Shown here: piece by piece, positions 52,417 through 62,400 of the stretch | How the letters are laid out: every line of letters starts with the position of its first letter | Position numbering within the stretch: position 1 is the first letter of the stretch | Source of the DNA: Microbacterium yannicii PS01 | Lineage (GTDB): Bacteria > Actinomycetota > Actinomycetes > Actinomycetales > Microbacteriaceae | DNA: 64,000 nucleotides | Reading direction: 5' to 3' | Assembly: GCF_000304335.1 (NCBI RefSeq) | Contig: NZ_CAJF01000008.1 | Span: forward strand, 86,796-150,795 | Position numbers and translations under genes: made by a program | The notes under the pieces: generated by a model | What the model saw: only the letters and a program-made list of their open reading frames with translations | The model's database searches: none | Told to the model about the DNA's origin: nothing

Positions 52417-53901
52417 CTATGTGCCGAGCAGCACCTCGATCGGCCCGCGCGCGAAGTAGAGCAGGAATCCGGCCGCGACGATCCACAGCAGCGGGCTGAT
52501 GTCGCGTGCCTTGCCCGACAGTGATCGCAGCACGACCCAGGAGATGAACCCTGCTCCGATGCCGTTGGCGATCGAGTAGGTCAGCGGCATCACGGTGATG
52601 GCGAGGAACACCGGGAGCAGCACCGCGAAGTCCGACAGGTCGATGTACTTGATCTGCGACATCATCAGCGCGCCCACGATCACCAGCGCGGCGGCGGCGA
52701 CCTCGCTGGGAACGATCGATACGAGCGGCGTGAAGAACATCGCCACCAGGAACAGCGCTCCCGTCACGACGTTCGCCAGCCCGGTGCGGGCTCCTTCGCC
52801 GATGCCCGATCCGGACTCGATGAACACCGTGTTCGACGAGCTCGATGTCAGGCCACCGGCGACGGCTCCGATGCCCTCGACGATGAGCGCGGACTTGATG
52901 CGCGGGAAGTCGCCCTTCTCGTTGGCGAGTCCGGCCTCCTTCGACAGGCCGGTCATGGTGCCCATCGCGTCGAAGAAGTTCGTGAAGACGAGGGTGAAGA
53001 CGAGCATGAGCGCCGCGAGCACGCCGATGCGCTCGAACGAGCCGAACGAGATCTGGCCGACCAGCGACAAATCGGGCACGCTGACGAGCGACGCGGGCAG
53101 CTCCGGCACCGACAGGCCCCATCCGCCCGGGTTCACGGTGTCGCCGTCGATCTTGGGGCCGAGGTTCCAGATCGCCTCGACGACGACCGCGACGACCGTT
53201 CCGGAGACGAGACCGATGAGGATGCCGCCCTTGACCTTTCGGGCCACGAGGATGCCGGTCAGCAGCAGCGTGAACACGAAGATCAGCGTCGGGACAGTCC
53301 CCACAGACCCGTTCACGCCAAGGCCCACCGGGGGAGAGGACGCGCCGGTCGCCGTGACGAAGCCGGCGTCGACGAACCCGATGAAGGCGATGAACAGGCC
53401 GATGCCGACCGTGATGGCGAGCTTCAGCTGAATCGGCACCGCATCGAAGATCATGCGCCGCAGCCCCGTCGCCGCCAGCAGCACGATGATGAGGCCGTTG
53501 ATGACGACCAGGCCCATCGCCTCGGGCCACGTCACCTGCCCGACCACGGCGACGGCGAGGAACGAGTTGATGCCGAGGCCCGCCGCGAACGCGAACGGCA
53601 GGCGCGTCACGAGGCCGAACAGGACCGTCATGACCCCGGCCGTGAGTGCCGTGGTCGCCGCCACCTGCGAGAACCCGAGGGTGTTGCCGTCGACGTCCAC
53701 TCCGCTGGAGAGGATGATCGGGTTCAGGATGACGATGTAGGCCATCGTCACGAAGGTCACGACGCCGCCGCGCACCTCGGATCCGACCGTCGAGCCGCGT
53801 CGGGTGATCTCGAAGAACCGGTCCAAGCCGTTCTTCGGCTCGGGGGCGGGCGCGGTGCCGGACGTGTCGGCGCCGGGCGCGGTGGACGGGGCTGTGCTCA
53901 T
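52417..53901 (-). CDS. NCS2 family nucleobase permease (AzgA-like)
   Basis: 494 residues. GLDRFFEITRRGSTVGSEVR then GGVVTFVTMAYIVILNPIIL is the AzgA-group N-terminus; about 14 hydrophobic segments follow. TNFFDAMGTMTGLSKEAGLA and the SSSSNTVFIESGSG loop are typical of guanine/hypoxanthine transporters. It probably imports purines, in keeping with the purN-purH genes nearby (2 kb). The start at 53901 is 123 bp from the divergent PerM-like gene. Confidence 0.9.
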   Translation of the reverse strand: MSTAPSTAPGADTSGTAPAPEPKNGLDRFFEITRRGSTVGSEVRGGVVTFVTMAYIVILNPIILSSGVDVDGNTLGFSQVAATTALTAGVMTVLFGLVTRLPFAFAAGLGINSFLAVAVVGQVTWPEAMGLVVINGLIIVLLAATGLRRMIFDAVPIQLKLAITVGIGLFIAFIGFVDAGFVTATGASSPPVGLGVNGSVGTVPTLIFVFTLLLTGILVARKVKGGILIGLVSGTVVAVVVEAIWNLGPKIDGDTVNPGGWGLSVPELPASLVSVPDLSLVGQISFGSFERIGVLAALMLVFTLVFTNFFDAMGTMTGLSKEAGLANEKGDFPRIKSALIVEGIGAVAGGLTSSSSNTVFIESGSGIGEGARTGLANVVTGALFLVAMFFTPLVSIVPSEVAAAALVIVGALMMSQIKYIDLSDFAVLLPVFLAITVMPLTYSIANGIGAGFISWVVLRSLSGKARDISPLLWIVAAGFLLYFARGPIEVLLGT

Positions 53902-54024
53902 GAATGACCTCCGACGAAGAGGCTAGTCGCTGCGCGCGAAGCTGAGGATCCGCTGAGCGGATGCCTCGGCCCGCCGCGCGGTCACCCCGAGGCGCCCTCC
54001 GGCTCGAAGTAGGGTCGATGGCGC

Positions 54025-55509
54025 ATGAATCGCCTCATCGTCGCCCTGCTCGCCGCCGTCGACGCCATCCTCGCGGTGGCCGTCGGCCTTGCAGCGACCC
54101 TCGCGCCGCTGACGCTGCTGTGGGTGTTCGGCTTCGGCGGAGCGGCCGACTGGGGCGCGATCTGGCCGGCAGGCGTCGCGCTTTGGCAGCTGGGCAATCT
54201 GGTGCCGCTGACCGTCGCCCTGCCCCCCGAATACCTCGCGGCCACCGGGATCGACGGGACCGCGGCATCCTTCGTCCTCTCACTCGCGCCGCTCGCCTTC
54301 GCGGCGTTCACGGTGATCTTCGCCGCTCGCTCCGGAGTGCGCGCGTCGCGGGCCGAAGCATGGGTGACCGGGGTCTCGAGCGCCGCCCTCGTCTTCGCCG
54401 CGCTGACCGCCGGAGCCGCTCTCACGGCACAGAACTCCGTCGCTCGAGCCGAGACATGGCAGGCGATCCTGATTCCTGTGCTGCTCTTCACGGTGCCCGC
54501 GGCGCTGGCCGCGGTGGTGACCGAGTGGAGCGAGGCCGGAGCCGGCGCTGTGGCACGGCTGCGTGACCGGATCGAAGCGGCGCCGCACGGTTGGGGCGAT
54601 GTGCCGGCCGTCGTGGCACGCGGGACGGCCGTCGTCGTCACGGGGCTCGTCGCGCTCGGGGCCGCGGTCGTGGCGGTGGCCGTCTTCGTACGCGCGGGGC
54701 ACGTCGTCGCGCTCTTCCAAGCCGGCAATGTCGACGCGATCGGCGCGACGGTGCTCACGCTCGCGCAGCTGGCGTATCTTCCGACGCTCGTTGTCTGGGG
54801 GCTGTCGTTCGCGGCCGGTCCGGGCTTCGCGGTGGGCGCCGGCACGTCCGTCTCACCGGCCGCCACGCAGGTCGGGGTGGTGCCGGGCCTGCCGATCCTC
54901 GGGGCGGTTCCCGAGTCGACGACACCGTGGCTGCTGCTCCTCGCGCTTCTGCCGGTGGCACTCGGCGCCTTCGCGGGATGGATCGCGCGCTCACGGCTTC
55001 TGGGCCACGCATCCCGGTTCGACGCTCCGAGAAGTGCGCCGCGGATGCCGCAGCCTCGGGACGCGAACCGGACACCGGTGTCGGCTGCGGCCGCCGCAGG
55101 GTTCGACGCGACCCGCACGGCGGCGCTCGAGGGGCTGCTCGCGACCCGGGCGACGACCGAGTCGCCGACGCGCTCGTCCGAGCCGGTGCAGCTCGACGCG
55201 ATCGACCGGGGCGCCGACGCCGGCGAGGACCCGATCGCTCCACGCCTCGTCGCGGCGACCGGCATCGCGGTGCTCGCCGCGGCGGCCGCTGGCCTGCTCG
55301 CGCTGGCCGCATCGGGCTCGATCGGCCCGGGCCGGCTGTCGGCCGTCGGCCCCGACGCCGGACCGGTGGCACTGGCGATCGGTCTCGAAGTGTTCGTCGG
55401 CGCGGCGATCCTGCTGGTGTCGCCTCGCGGGCGCGCTCGTCCGCCTGCGTCGTCCGACCCGTGGACGGACGACGACAGCGGGACCGAGCCGATCGACCTG
55501 ACCCGCTGA
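54025..55509 (+). CDS. DUF6350/PerM-like membrane protein
   Basis: 494 residues with about ten membrane segments, the first LIVALLAAVDAILAVAVGLA, then a long cytoplasmic or disordered stretch and a C-terminal span. Gene order next to purN-purH and near sucCD matches mycobacterial perM (a membrane protein needed for cell division), on which the name is based. Position-specific motifs WVFGFGGAADWGAIWPAG and QLAYLPTLVVWGLSFAAG are the best matches to that family. Confidence 0.75.
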   Translation: MNRLIVALLAAVDAILAVAVGLAATLAPLTLLWVFGFGGAADWGAIWPAGVALWQLGNLVPLTVALPPEYLAATGIDGTAASFVLSLAPLAFAAFTVIFAARSGVRASRAEAWVTGVSSAALVFAALTAGAALTAQNSVARAETWQAILIPVLLFTVPAALAAVVTEWSEAGAGAVARLRDRIEAAPHGWGDVPAVVARGTAVVVTGLVALGAAVVAVAVFVRAGHVVALFQAGNVDAIGATVLTLAQLAYLPTLVVWGLSFAAGPGFAVGAGTSVSPAATQVGVVPGLPILGAVPESTTPWLLLLALLPVALGAFAGWIARSRLLGHASRFDAPRSAPRMPQPRDANRTPVSAAAAAGFDATRTAALEGLLATRATTESPTRSSEPVQLDAIDRGADAGEDPIAPRLVAATGIAVLAAAAAGLLALAASGSIGPGRLSAVGPDAGPVALAIGLEVFVGAAILLVSPRGRARPPASSDPWTDDDSGTEPIDLTR

Positions 55510-55568
55510 CGCCTCCGCAGGCGGAGCGATCGTGACCGCTCCGCCCGGCACGACGGAGGGATCGTGAC

Positions 55569-55574
55569 TACACT
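55569..55574 (+). promoter_or_regulatory. -10 element of a leaderless purN promoter
   Basis: TACACT ends exactly six bases before the GTG at 55581. No ribosome site is present. Confidence 0.5.
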
Positions 55575-55580
55575 GACTGG

Positions 55581-56201
55581 GTGCTCACGGTCGCCGTACT
55601 CATCTCGGGCACAGGGTCGAATCTGCGCGCTCTGCTCGACGCGGCGGCCGACCCCGAGTTTCCCGCCCGCATCGTCGTCGTCGGCGCCGATCGCGAGGCC
55701 GAGGGCTTCGCGCACGCCGAGGAGTACGGGATTCCGACGTTCATGGTGCCCTGGGCGATGTTCGCATCGCGCGAGGAGTGGGGCGCCGAGCTCGCCGCCC
55801 AGCTGAGGGTGTGGCGGCCGGATCTCGTCGTCCTGAGCGGACTCATGCGGCTGCTTCCGGCGACGCTCGTCGACGAGCGGTCGCCCCGCATCATCAACAC
55901 CCATCCGGCGTACCTGCCCGAGTTCCCCGGTGCGCACGGCGTGCGCGACGCCCTCGCCGCCGGGGTCGAGCAGACCGGTGCGAGCGTCATCATCGTCGAC
56001 AACGGCGTGGACAGCGGGCCGATCCTCGCCCAGGAGCGCGTGCCGGTGCTCGCCGGCGATGATGAGCACGCGCTCCATGAACGCATCAAGCCCGTCGAGC
56101 GACGGCTGCTGATCGACGTCGTGCGCCGCGTCGCGTCGGGCGAGCTCGATCTCGCGCAGATCGCTTCCCGCGCCGCCGGCGCCGAGGCATCCGCCCCCTG
56201 A
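55581..56201 (+). CDS. purN: Phosphoribosylglycinamide formyltransferase
   Basis: 206 residues with a GTG start. [20 protein letters not shown] binds substrate, and the catalytic stretch [20 protein letters not shown] carries the Asn-His motif with the conserved Asp in [13 protein letters not shown]. It transfers the formyl group of 10-formyl-THF to GAR in purine synthesis. Probably leaderless. purH follows after a T7 run and a fresh ribosome site. Confidence 0.95.
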   Translation: MLTVAVLISGTGSNLRALLDAAADPEFPARIVVVGADREAEGFAHAEEYGIPTFMVPWAMFASREEWGAELAAQLRVWRPDLVVLSGLMRLLPATLVDERSPRIINTHPAYLPEFPGAHGVRDALAAGVEQTGASVIIVDNGVDSGPILAQERVPVLAGDDEHALHERIKPVERRLLIDVVRRVASGELDLAQIASRAAGAEASAP

Positions 56202-56234
56202 CTTTTTTTCCCATCACCCGAGGAGACATCCGCC

Positions 56235-57839
56235 ATGGCCGGACCGAGCCACGACCCCGCCCTGTACCGACCTCGCGACGTGGTCCCCATCCGCCGGGCC
56301 CTCGTCTCGGTCAGCGACAAGACCGATCTGCTGCGGCTCGCCGAGGCACTCGCGGGCGCCGGGATCGAGATCGTCTCGACGGGGTCGACGGCGGCGACCG
56401 TCCGTGACGCCGGCTACGCGGTGACCGATGTCGCGAGCGTCACCGGCTTTCCCGAGTCGCTCGACGGACGGGTGAAGACCCTCCACCCGAGCGTGCACGC
56501 GGGCCTTCTGGCCGATCTGCGCCTGGAGGACCACGAGCGTCAGCTGGCCGAGCTCGACATCGAGCCGTTCGAGCTCGTGGTCGTGAACCTCTATCCGTTC
56601 GTCGAGACCGTCCGCTCGGGCGCCCAGGGAGACGAGGTCGTCGAGCAGATCGACATCGGAGGCCCCGCGATGGTGCGGGCGTCGGCGAAGAACTACGCCA
56701 ACGTCGCGATCGTGGTGTCTCCCGAGTCGTATCCGGCTGTGATCGAGTCGCTGGCCAACGGCGGCACGAGCCTGGTCCAGCGCCGCGAGCTCGCCGCTCG
56801 CGCCTTCGCCCACACCGCCGACTACGACCGTGCCGTCGCGACGTGGTTCGCCGAGGGCACGCTCACCGAGACCGACCTGCCCGCGCACCTCACGATCAAG
56901 GCGGAGCGGCTGAGCACCCTCCGGTACGGCGAGAACTCCCACCAGCGCGCGGCGATCTACACGCGCACCGGCGGTCACGGCATCGCGCAGGCGACGCAGG
57001 TGCAGGGCAAGGAGATGTCGTACAACAACTACGTCGACGCCGACGCGGCCCTCCGCGCCGCGTTCGACATGGTCAAGCCCGCCGTCGCGATCATCAAGCA
57101 CGCGAACCCGTGCGGTATCGCCGTCAGCGCGCCGAACGCCCTCGACCCCATTGCGAGCGCTCACCTGCGCGCGCACGAGTGCGACCCGGTGTCGGCCTTC
57201 GGCGGAGTCATCGCCGCCAATCGCACGGTAACGCTCAAGATGGCGGAGAACCTGCGCGACATCTTCACCGAGGTCATCGTCGCCCCCGACTTCGAGCCGG
57301 CCGCACTGGAGGTGTTCCGCCTCAAGAAGAACCTGCGCGTGCTGAAGCTCCCCGCCGACTGGCAGCAGGAGCGGATGGACGTGCGCCTCGTGTCGGGCGG
57401 CCTGCTGCTGCAGGACGCCGACCGCTTCCCCGACGACATCGAGTCGGTGGCGAAGGACTGGCAGCTGGTGTCGGGCGAGCGACCCGCCGACGAGGAGATG
57501 ACCAACCTCATCTTCGCGTGGAAGTCCTGCCGCGCCGTGAAGTCGAACGCGATCGTCCTGGCGAAGGGCTCGGCGACGGTCGGCATCGGCATGGGTCAGG
57601 TCAACCGCGTCGACTCGTGCCGGCTCGCGGTGGAGCGCGCCGGCGATCGCGCCGCCGGCTCGGTCGCGGCATCCGATGCCTTCTTCCCGTTCGCCGACGG
57701 ACCGCAGGTGCTGCTCGACGCCGGCATCTCGGCCATCGTGCAGCCCGGCGGCTCGGTCCGCGACGACGAGGTCATCGCGGCGGCGCAGGCCGCAGGCGTG
57801 ACCATGTTCTTCACCGGGGAACGCCACTTCTTCCACTGA
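56235..57839 (+). CDS. purH: Bifunctional AICAR transformylase/IMP cyclohydrolase
   Basis: 534 residues, full length. The MGS-like IMP cyclohydrolase domain (about 15-150; [32 protein letters not shown]) precedes AICAR transformylase (about 150-534; [28 protein letters not shown], the [16 protein letters not shown] and [15 protein letters not shown] regions). It performs the last two steps of IMP synthesis. Cotranscription with purN is likely. A hairpin at 57847 follows the stop. Confidence 0.96.
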   Translation: MAGPSHDPALYRPRDVVPIRRALVSVSDKTDLLRLAEALAGAGIEIVSTGSTAATVRDAGYAVTDVASVTGFPESLDGRVKTLHPSVHAGLLADLRLEDHERQLAELDIEPFELVVVNLYPFVETVRSGAQGDEVVEQIDIGGPAMVRASAKNYANVAIVVSPESYPAVIESLANGGTSLVQRRELAARAFAHTADYDRAVATWFAEGTLTETDLPAHLTIKAERLSTLRYGENSHQRAAIYTRTGGHGIAQATQVQGKEMSYNNYVDADAALRAAFDMVKPAVAIIKHANPCGIAVSAPNALDPIASAHLRAHECDPVSAFGGVIAANRTVTLKMAENLRDIFTEVIVAPDFEPAALEVFRLKKNLRVLKLPADWQQERMDVRLVSGGLLLQDADRFPDDIESVAKDWQLVSGERPADEEMTNLIFAWKSCRAVKSNAIVLAKGSATVGIGMGQVNRVDSCRLAVERAGDRAAGSVAASDAFFPFADGPQVLLDAGISAIVQPGGSVRDDEVIAAAQAAGVTMFFTGERHFFH

Positions 57840-57846
57840 CCTCCGC

Positions 57847-57864
57847 ATGGGGAATCCTCCCCAT
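57847..57864 (+). terminator. Hairpin after purH
   Basis: ATGGGGA (57847-57853), loop atcc, TCCCCAT (57858-57864). Perfect stem seven bases after the stop; no T run. Confidence 0.55.
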
Positions 57865-57982
57865 CGGCGTCGTCGCGCTGCACGGTTAGCCTGATGCCAC
57901 TCGGCTGCGCCGTGACCGCCTGCGACGAGCGCGTCTCGCGCGCCGCGTTAGGGTCGATCCGGAGTGTGCATCAGGAGGACCG

Positions 57983-59377
57983 GTGATCTGGGAGATCGAC
58001 GAGCAGGCCCGCAGGATCGAGGGGCTCGACGAGCACGGGCGCGCGCGGCCCGAGTACGCGGCATCGCTCGGCCTCGTGGCGGCGCCCTTCGGCCGGCGCG
58101 CGCTGTCGGCGACCATCGAGGTGGCCGTCTACCTCGTGCTGCTCCTTCCGCTCCTCATCGGAGCGCTGCCCGCACTGCTCGGCATGGCGCTGGCGCCTAC
58201 GACGTCCGGCGTGACCGGCGGCGACCTCATCCTCGTGATCGTCTTCGCCGCGATCTCGAGCGCGCTGACATCGGCGTTCGTCATCGTGCAGCTCATCCTG
58301 CACGGCCGCCGCGGCGTCACGCTGGGCAAGGCGCTCACCGGATTGCGTTCGGTCAACGTGCGCACGCTCGAGCGCCCCGGCTTCTGGCGTGGCGCCGTGC
58401 TGCGCGCCCTGGTGCTCTGGGCCAGCTTCGCGCTGCCGCTGCTCGGACCGCTGCTCGTCATCGCGCTCTCGCCGTTCTTCGACCCCGAGCGCCGGGGGCG
58501 CGGATGGGCCGACCTCGCCGGCGCGACGTGGCTGGTCGATGCGCGCGACGGGCTCAATCCGTACGACGCCAAGCGCATGCGCATCGCGCGCAAGACCGCG
58601 GCGACGGACCTCGCCGACGTCCGCAGCGAGCTGCCTTCCCTGGCGACGCCGGTCGACCATCGCGGGGCGACCGCCTACATCCCGACCTCTCGCAGCAGCG
58701 GCGGGGTGCTGGGGGCGCAGCGCGGCGATGCGGGTGCCGGCGCGGCATCCGCCGACCAGGCGGATCCGCCAGCTCCTGCCGTCGCGCCGGTCGCCCCGCC
58801 CTCGGTCGTGCCGCAGCTGCTGACCCCCGCAGCGGCACCGGCGCTTGCACCGTCCGCCTCCGTCTCGGTGGGCGCACCCTCGGACGTCTCGACCGGCTCG
58901 GGCGGCTCGGGCTGGGTTCCGCCGCGACTTCTCCCCGAAGCGGATGACGCAGCCGCCGCACCCGAGGCGGCACGGGTGGCTCCGGCATCCGTCGCCGCTC
59001 CGCCGGCAGCGCACGAGCCGAATGCTCATGAGCCGAGTGCACCCCGCGGCAGCGTCGTGCTCACACTCGACGACGGTCGCACGATCGACATCACCGGCGC
59101 CGGCATCCTGCTCGGTCGGGATCCCGCGCTTCCCGCGGGCGCGCCGCCGCTCACGCCGGTCGCCATCGACGACCAGACCAAGTCGGTGTCCAAGACGCAT
59201 CTCGCGATCCTCCGATCCGGTGCCGCCGTCACGATCATCGACCTCGGCTCGACCAACGGGAGCGGAGTGGTGCGCGACGGCGACGAGCACACCCTGGCCC
59301 CGCAGGAGCAGTTCGCCCTGCGGGCCGGGGACACGATCCGCCTCGGAGACCGACACGCACGAATCCGCATCGGCTGA
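57983..59377 (+). CDS. RDD-family membrane protein with C-terminal FHA domain
   Basis: 464 residues; GTG start with AGGAGG upstream. The RDD domain (about 25-180) has an RR pair and about three spans, then a Pro/Ala-rich linker (about 230-355) and an FHA domain with GILLGRDPALP, SVSKTHLAILRS and GSTNGSGVVRDGD. FHA domains bind phosphothreonine, so a Ser/Thr kinase probably controls it. A 27-bp gap separates it from the FtsK/SpoIIIE gene, which also carries an FHA domain; the two are likely partners in a type VII-like system. Confidence 0.86.
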   Translation: MIWEIDEQARRIEGLDEHGRARPEYAASLGLVAAPFGRRALSATIEVAVYLVLLLPLLIGALPALLGMALAPTTSGVTGGDLILVIVFAAISSALTSAFVIVQLILHGRRGVTLGKALTGLRSVNVRTLERPGFWRGAVLRALVLWASFALPLLGPLLVIALSPFFDPERRGRGWADLAGATWLVDARDGLNPYDAKRMRIARKTAATDLADVRSELPSLATPVDHRGATAYIPTSRSSGGVLGAQRGDAGAGAASADQADPPAPAVAPVAPPSVVPQLLTPAAAPALAPSASVSVGAPSDVSTGSGGSGWVPPRLLPEADDAAAAPEAARVAPASVAAPPAAHEPNAHEPSAPRGSVVLTLDDGRTIDITGAGILLGRDPALPAGAPPLTPVAIDDQTKSVSKTHLAILRSGAAVTIIDLGSTNGSGVVRDGDEHTLAPQEQFALRAGDTIRLGDRHARIRIG

Positions 59378-59404
59378 CGCAGGCCCCCGCACCAGGACAG
59401 GCAG

Positions 59405-62400
59405 ATGAGACTCAAACTGACGCTCGAGCGTCGCGACGACAAGCACACCGACATCGTCGTCACCTCCGACACCACCGCGACCGTGCAGGACGTGGCGCGC
59501 AGGATCGTCGAGGCCGACCCGGCGCGAGAGCTCGCCGCCGGCGCGGATGACGTGCTCACCCTTCGTGTGGCCCCTCCCACCTCGTCGACGTTCCAGCTTC
59601 TCGAGCCCGACATGCTGATCAGCGACGCGCCGGTGGGATCGGGCTTCGTCGCATCGATCGTCAACCTGGGTGCCGACTACGTCGCCGCGCGCCGCGCCGG
59701 AGCGCCGGCGGCGGCGATCCTCTACGTCGTCGCCGGGCCGTTCGCCGGGCGCGAGTTCCAGCTGCCCCGCGGCCACTTCACGATAGGCCGCGCCGCCGGC
59801 AACGACATCGTGCTGGACGACCCGCTCATCTCGAAGCGGCACGCGCGCATCGAGGTCGGCGGCACGGTCGACCTGGTCGACCTGAACTCGGCGAACGGCA
59901 TCGTGGTCGACGGCGGTCTGGTGCAGCGCCTGCGCGTGATCCCGGGCCAGCGGTTCGCGCTCGGCGACACCGAGCTGGTCGTCCACATGGTGCAGGACTA
60001 CGCGCCGGCCGATCCCGACCCCGTCCTCGAGCGCGGCGGCACGCTGCTGTTCAACCGCAGTCCACGGGTCGAGCCGCGCTACGTGGGGGAGGAGCTCCCC
60101 GAACCGCGCATGCCCAAAGACCCGGTGTCGCGTCTGTTCCCCTGGCCGATGCTGGTCGCTCCGATCATCCTCGGCGTCTCGCTCTTCGCGATGACGGGCA
60201 ACACCCGCTCGCTCCTGGTGGTACTGCTCTCGCCGCTCATGCTGTTCGGCAACTTCATCTCGCAGCGCACGCAAGTGGGGCAGCGCGTGAAGAAGGAGGC
60301 CGAGGTCTTCGAGCGCACCTTCGAGGAGCTCGAAGAGACTCTGTATCGCGAGCGGCCGCGCGAGCGCGAAGTGCGCAACGCCGAGGTGCCGCCGGTCGCG
60401 GTGGTCTTCGACGAGGCGATGCGGCTCGGCCCGATGCTGTGGACGAGGCGCCCAGAGCACTGGAACTTCCTCGCCCTGCGCCTGGGCACGTGCGAGGCCG
60501 AGTCGCGGACCACGGTGAAGAACGCCGAGAACCCCGACGCGCTGCAGGAGTACGTCGAGCGCGTCGAGAAGCTCCGCCAGCGGTACCGCATGATCGACGG
60601 TGTCCCGGTGCTCGAGTCGCTGCAGAGCGTCGGCGTGATCGGCGTCGCCGGTCCGCCCCGTGAGGCCGCCGACGCCCTGCGCGGGCTGTGCGTGCAGCTG
60701 TTCGGCCTGCACTCGCCGAATGAGCTCGTCGCCGTCGCTCTCACCGAGCCCCAGTGGGCGCGTCAGCTCGAGTGGCTGAAGTGGCTGCCGCACACCACGA
60801 GCGAGCGCAGCCCGTTCCGCGACATGCCCCTGTCGGACTCGGCCTCCACCGGCACCGCCCTGCTGTCGGCACTCGAAGAGCTCGTGATGCGCCGCTCGAA
60901 GGCGGCGTCGTCGCAGCGGCTGCCGTTCGACGATGACTGGGATCCCATGCGCTACGGCACCGATGTGCGCCGTGCCGCCGAGGAGGCCACGTTCCCCGGA
61001 CAGACGGCGGTCGTGGTGATCGTCACCTCCGACGCTCCCGTCGATCGCGCCCGGCTCACGCAGGTTCTCGAGCGGGGCGCCGATGTGGGGGTCTACGGCC
61101 TCTTCGTCGCGCCCGTCGTCGACGCGCTCCCGGCCGTCTGCCGCAGCTTCCTGGACGTCTCGGGCGGCCTGGAGGCCGCGCGCGCCGGCACCGTCCGCAG
61201 CGGCGTCGAGTACCCGACCACGGTGGTGGAGGGCGTCTCGAACGAGCTCATGACCGTGATGGCCAAGCGCCTGGCACCCGTCGAGGACTCGAGCACGGTC
61301 ATCGAGGACTCGTCCGACATCCCGAACTCCGTCATGTTCCTCTCGCTCATCGGCGGCGAGATGGCCTCGGATCCGTCGTTCGCGGTCGAGCGCTGGCGCG
61401 AGAACAACACGATCCTCGACCGCTCGGGCGCCTCGCTCCCGCGCCTCAAGAAGGCCGGCACACTGCGCGCCATCGTCGGCCAGGGACCCACCGACGCGAT
61501 GACCCTCGACCTGCGCACGCAGGGTCCGCACGCACTCGTAGGCGGCACGACGGGCGCCGGAAAGTCCGAGTTCCTGCAGGCGTGGGTGCTCGGCATGGCG
61601 GCGGCGCACAGCCCCGACCGCGTCACGTTCCTGTTCGTCGACTACAAGGGCGGATCGGCTTTCGCAGACTGCGTCGAGCTGCCCCACTGCGTGGGCCTCG
61701 TGACCGACCTCAGCCCGCACCTGGTGCGGCGTGCGCTCACGAGCCTGCGGGCCGAGCTGCACTACCGAGAGCACCTGTTCAACCGCAAGAAGGCCAAGGA
61801 CCTGCTCGAGCTCGAGAAGCGGCGCGATCCCGACACGCCCCCCGCCCTCGTCCTCGTCATCGACGAGTTCGCCGCGCTCGCCGGTGAAGTCCCCGAGTTC
61901 GTGGACGGCGTCGTCGACATCGCCCAGCGCGGCCGGTCCCTCGGGATCCACCTCATCATGGCCACGCAGCGGCCCGCCGGCGTCATCAAAGACAATCTGC
62001 GCGCGAACACCAATCTGCGCGTGGCGCTGCGCATGGCCGACGAGTCGGACTCCAAGGACGTCGTCGACGACCCGGTGGCGGCGCGCTTCGATCCCGGCAT
62101 CCCCGGGCGCGGCATCGCGAAGACGGGGCCGGGCCGGCTCGTATCGTTCCAGTCGGCGTACGCCGGCGGCTGGAGCAGCGACGAGCAGGTGGCCGCCGAC
62201 GTCACGGTGGCCGAGCTGCGGTTCGGCTCGGTGCAGAAGTGGGAACTGGAGGAGCCGGCGGAGGACGCCGCGCACGACGTCGACCCCGGGCCCAACGACC
62301 AGAAGCGCATCGTCGCGACCCTGATCTCGGCGGCGCAGCAGGCGCGCGTGCCCGCGCCCCGGCGACCGTGGCTCGACGACCTCGAGTCGACTGTCGACAT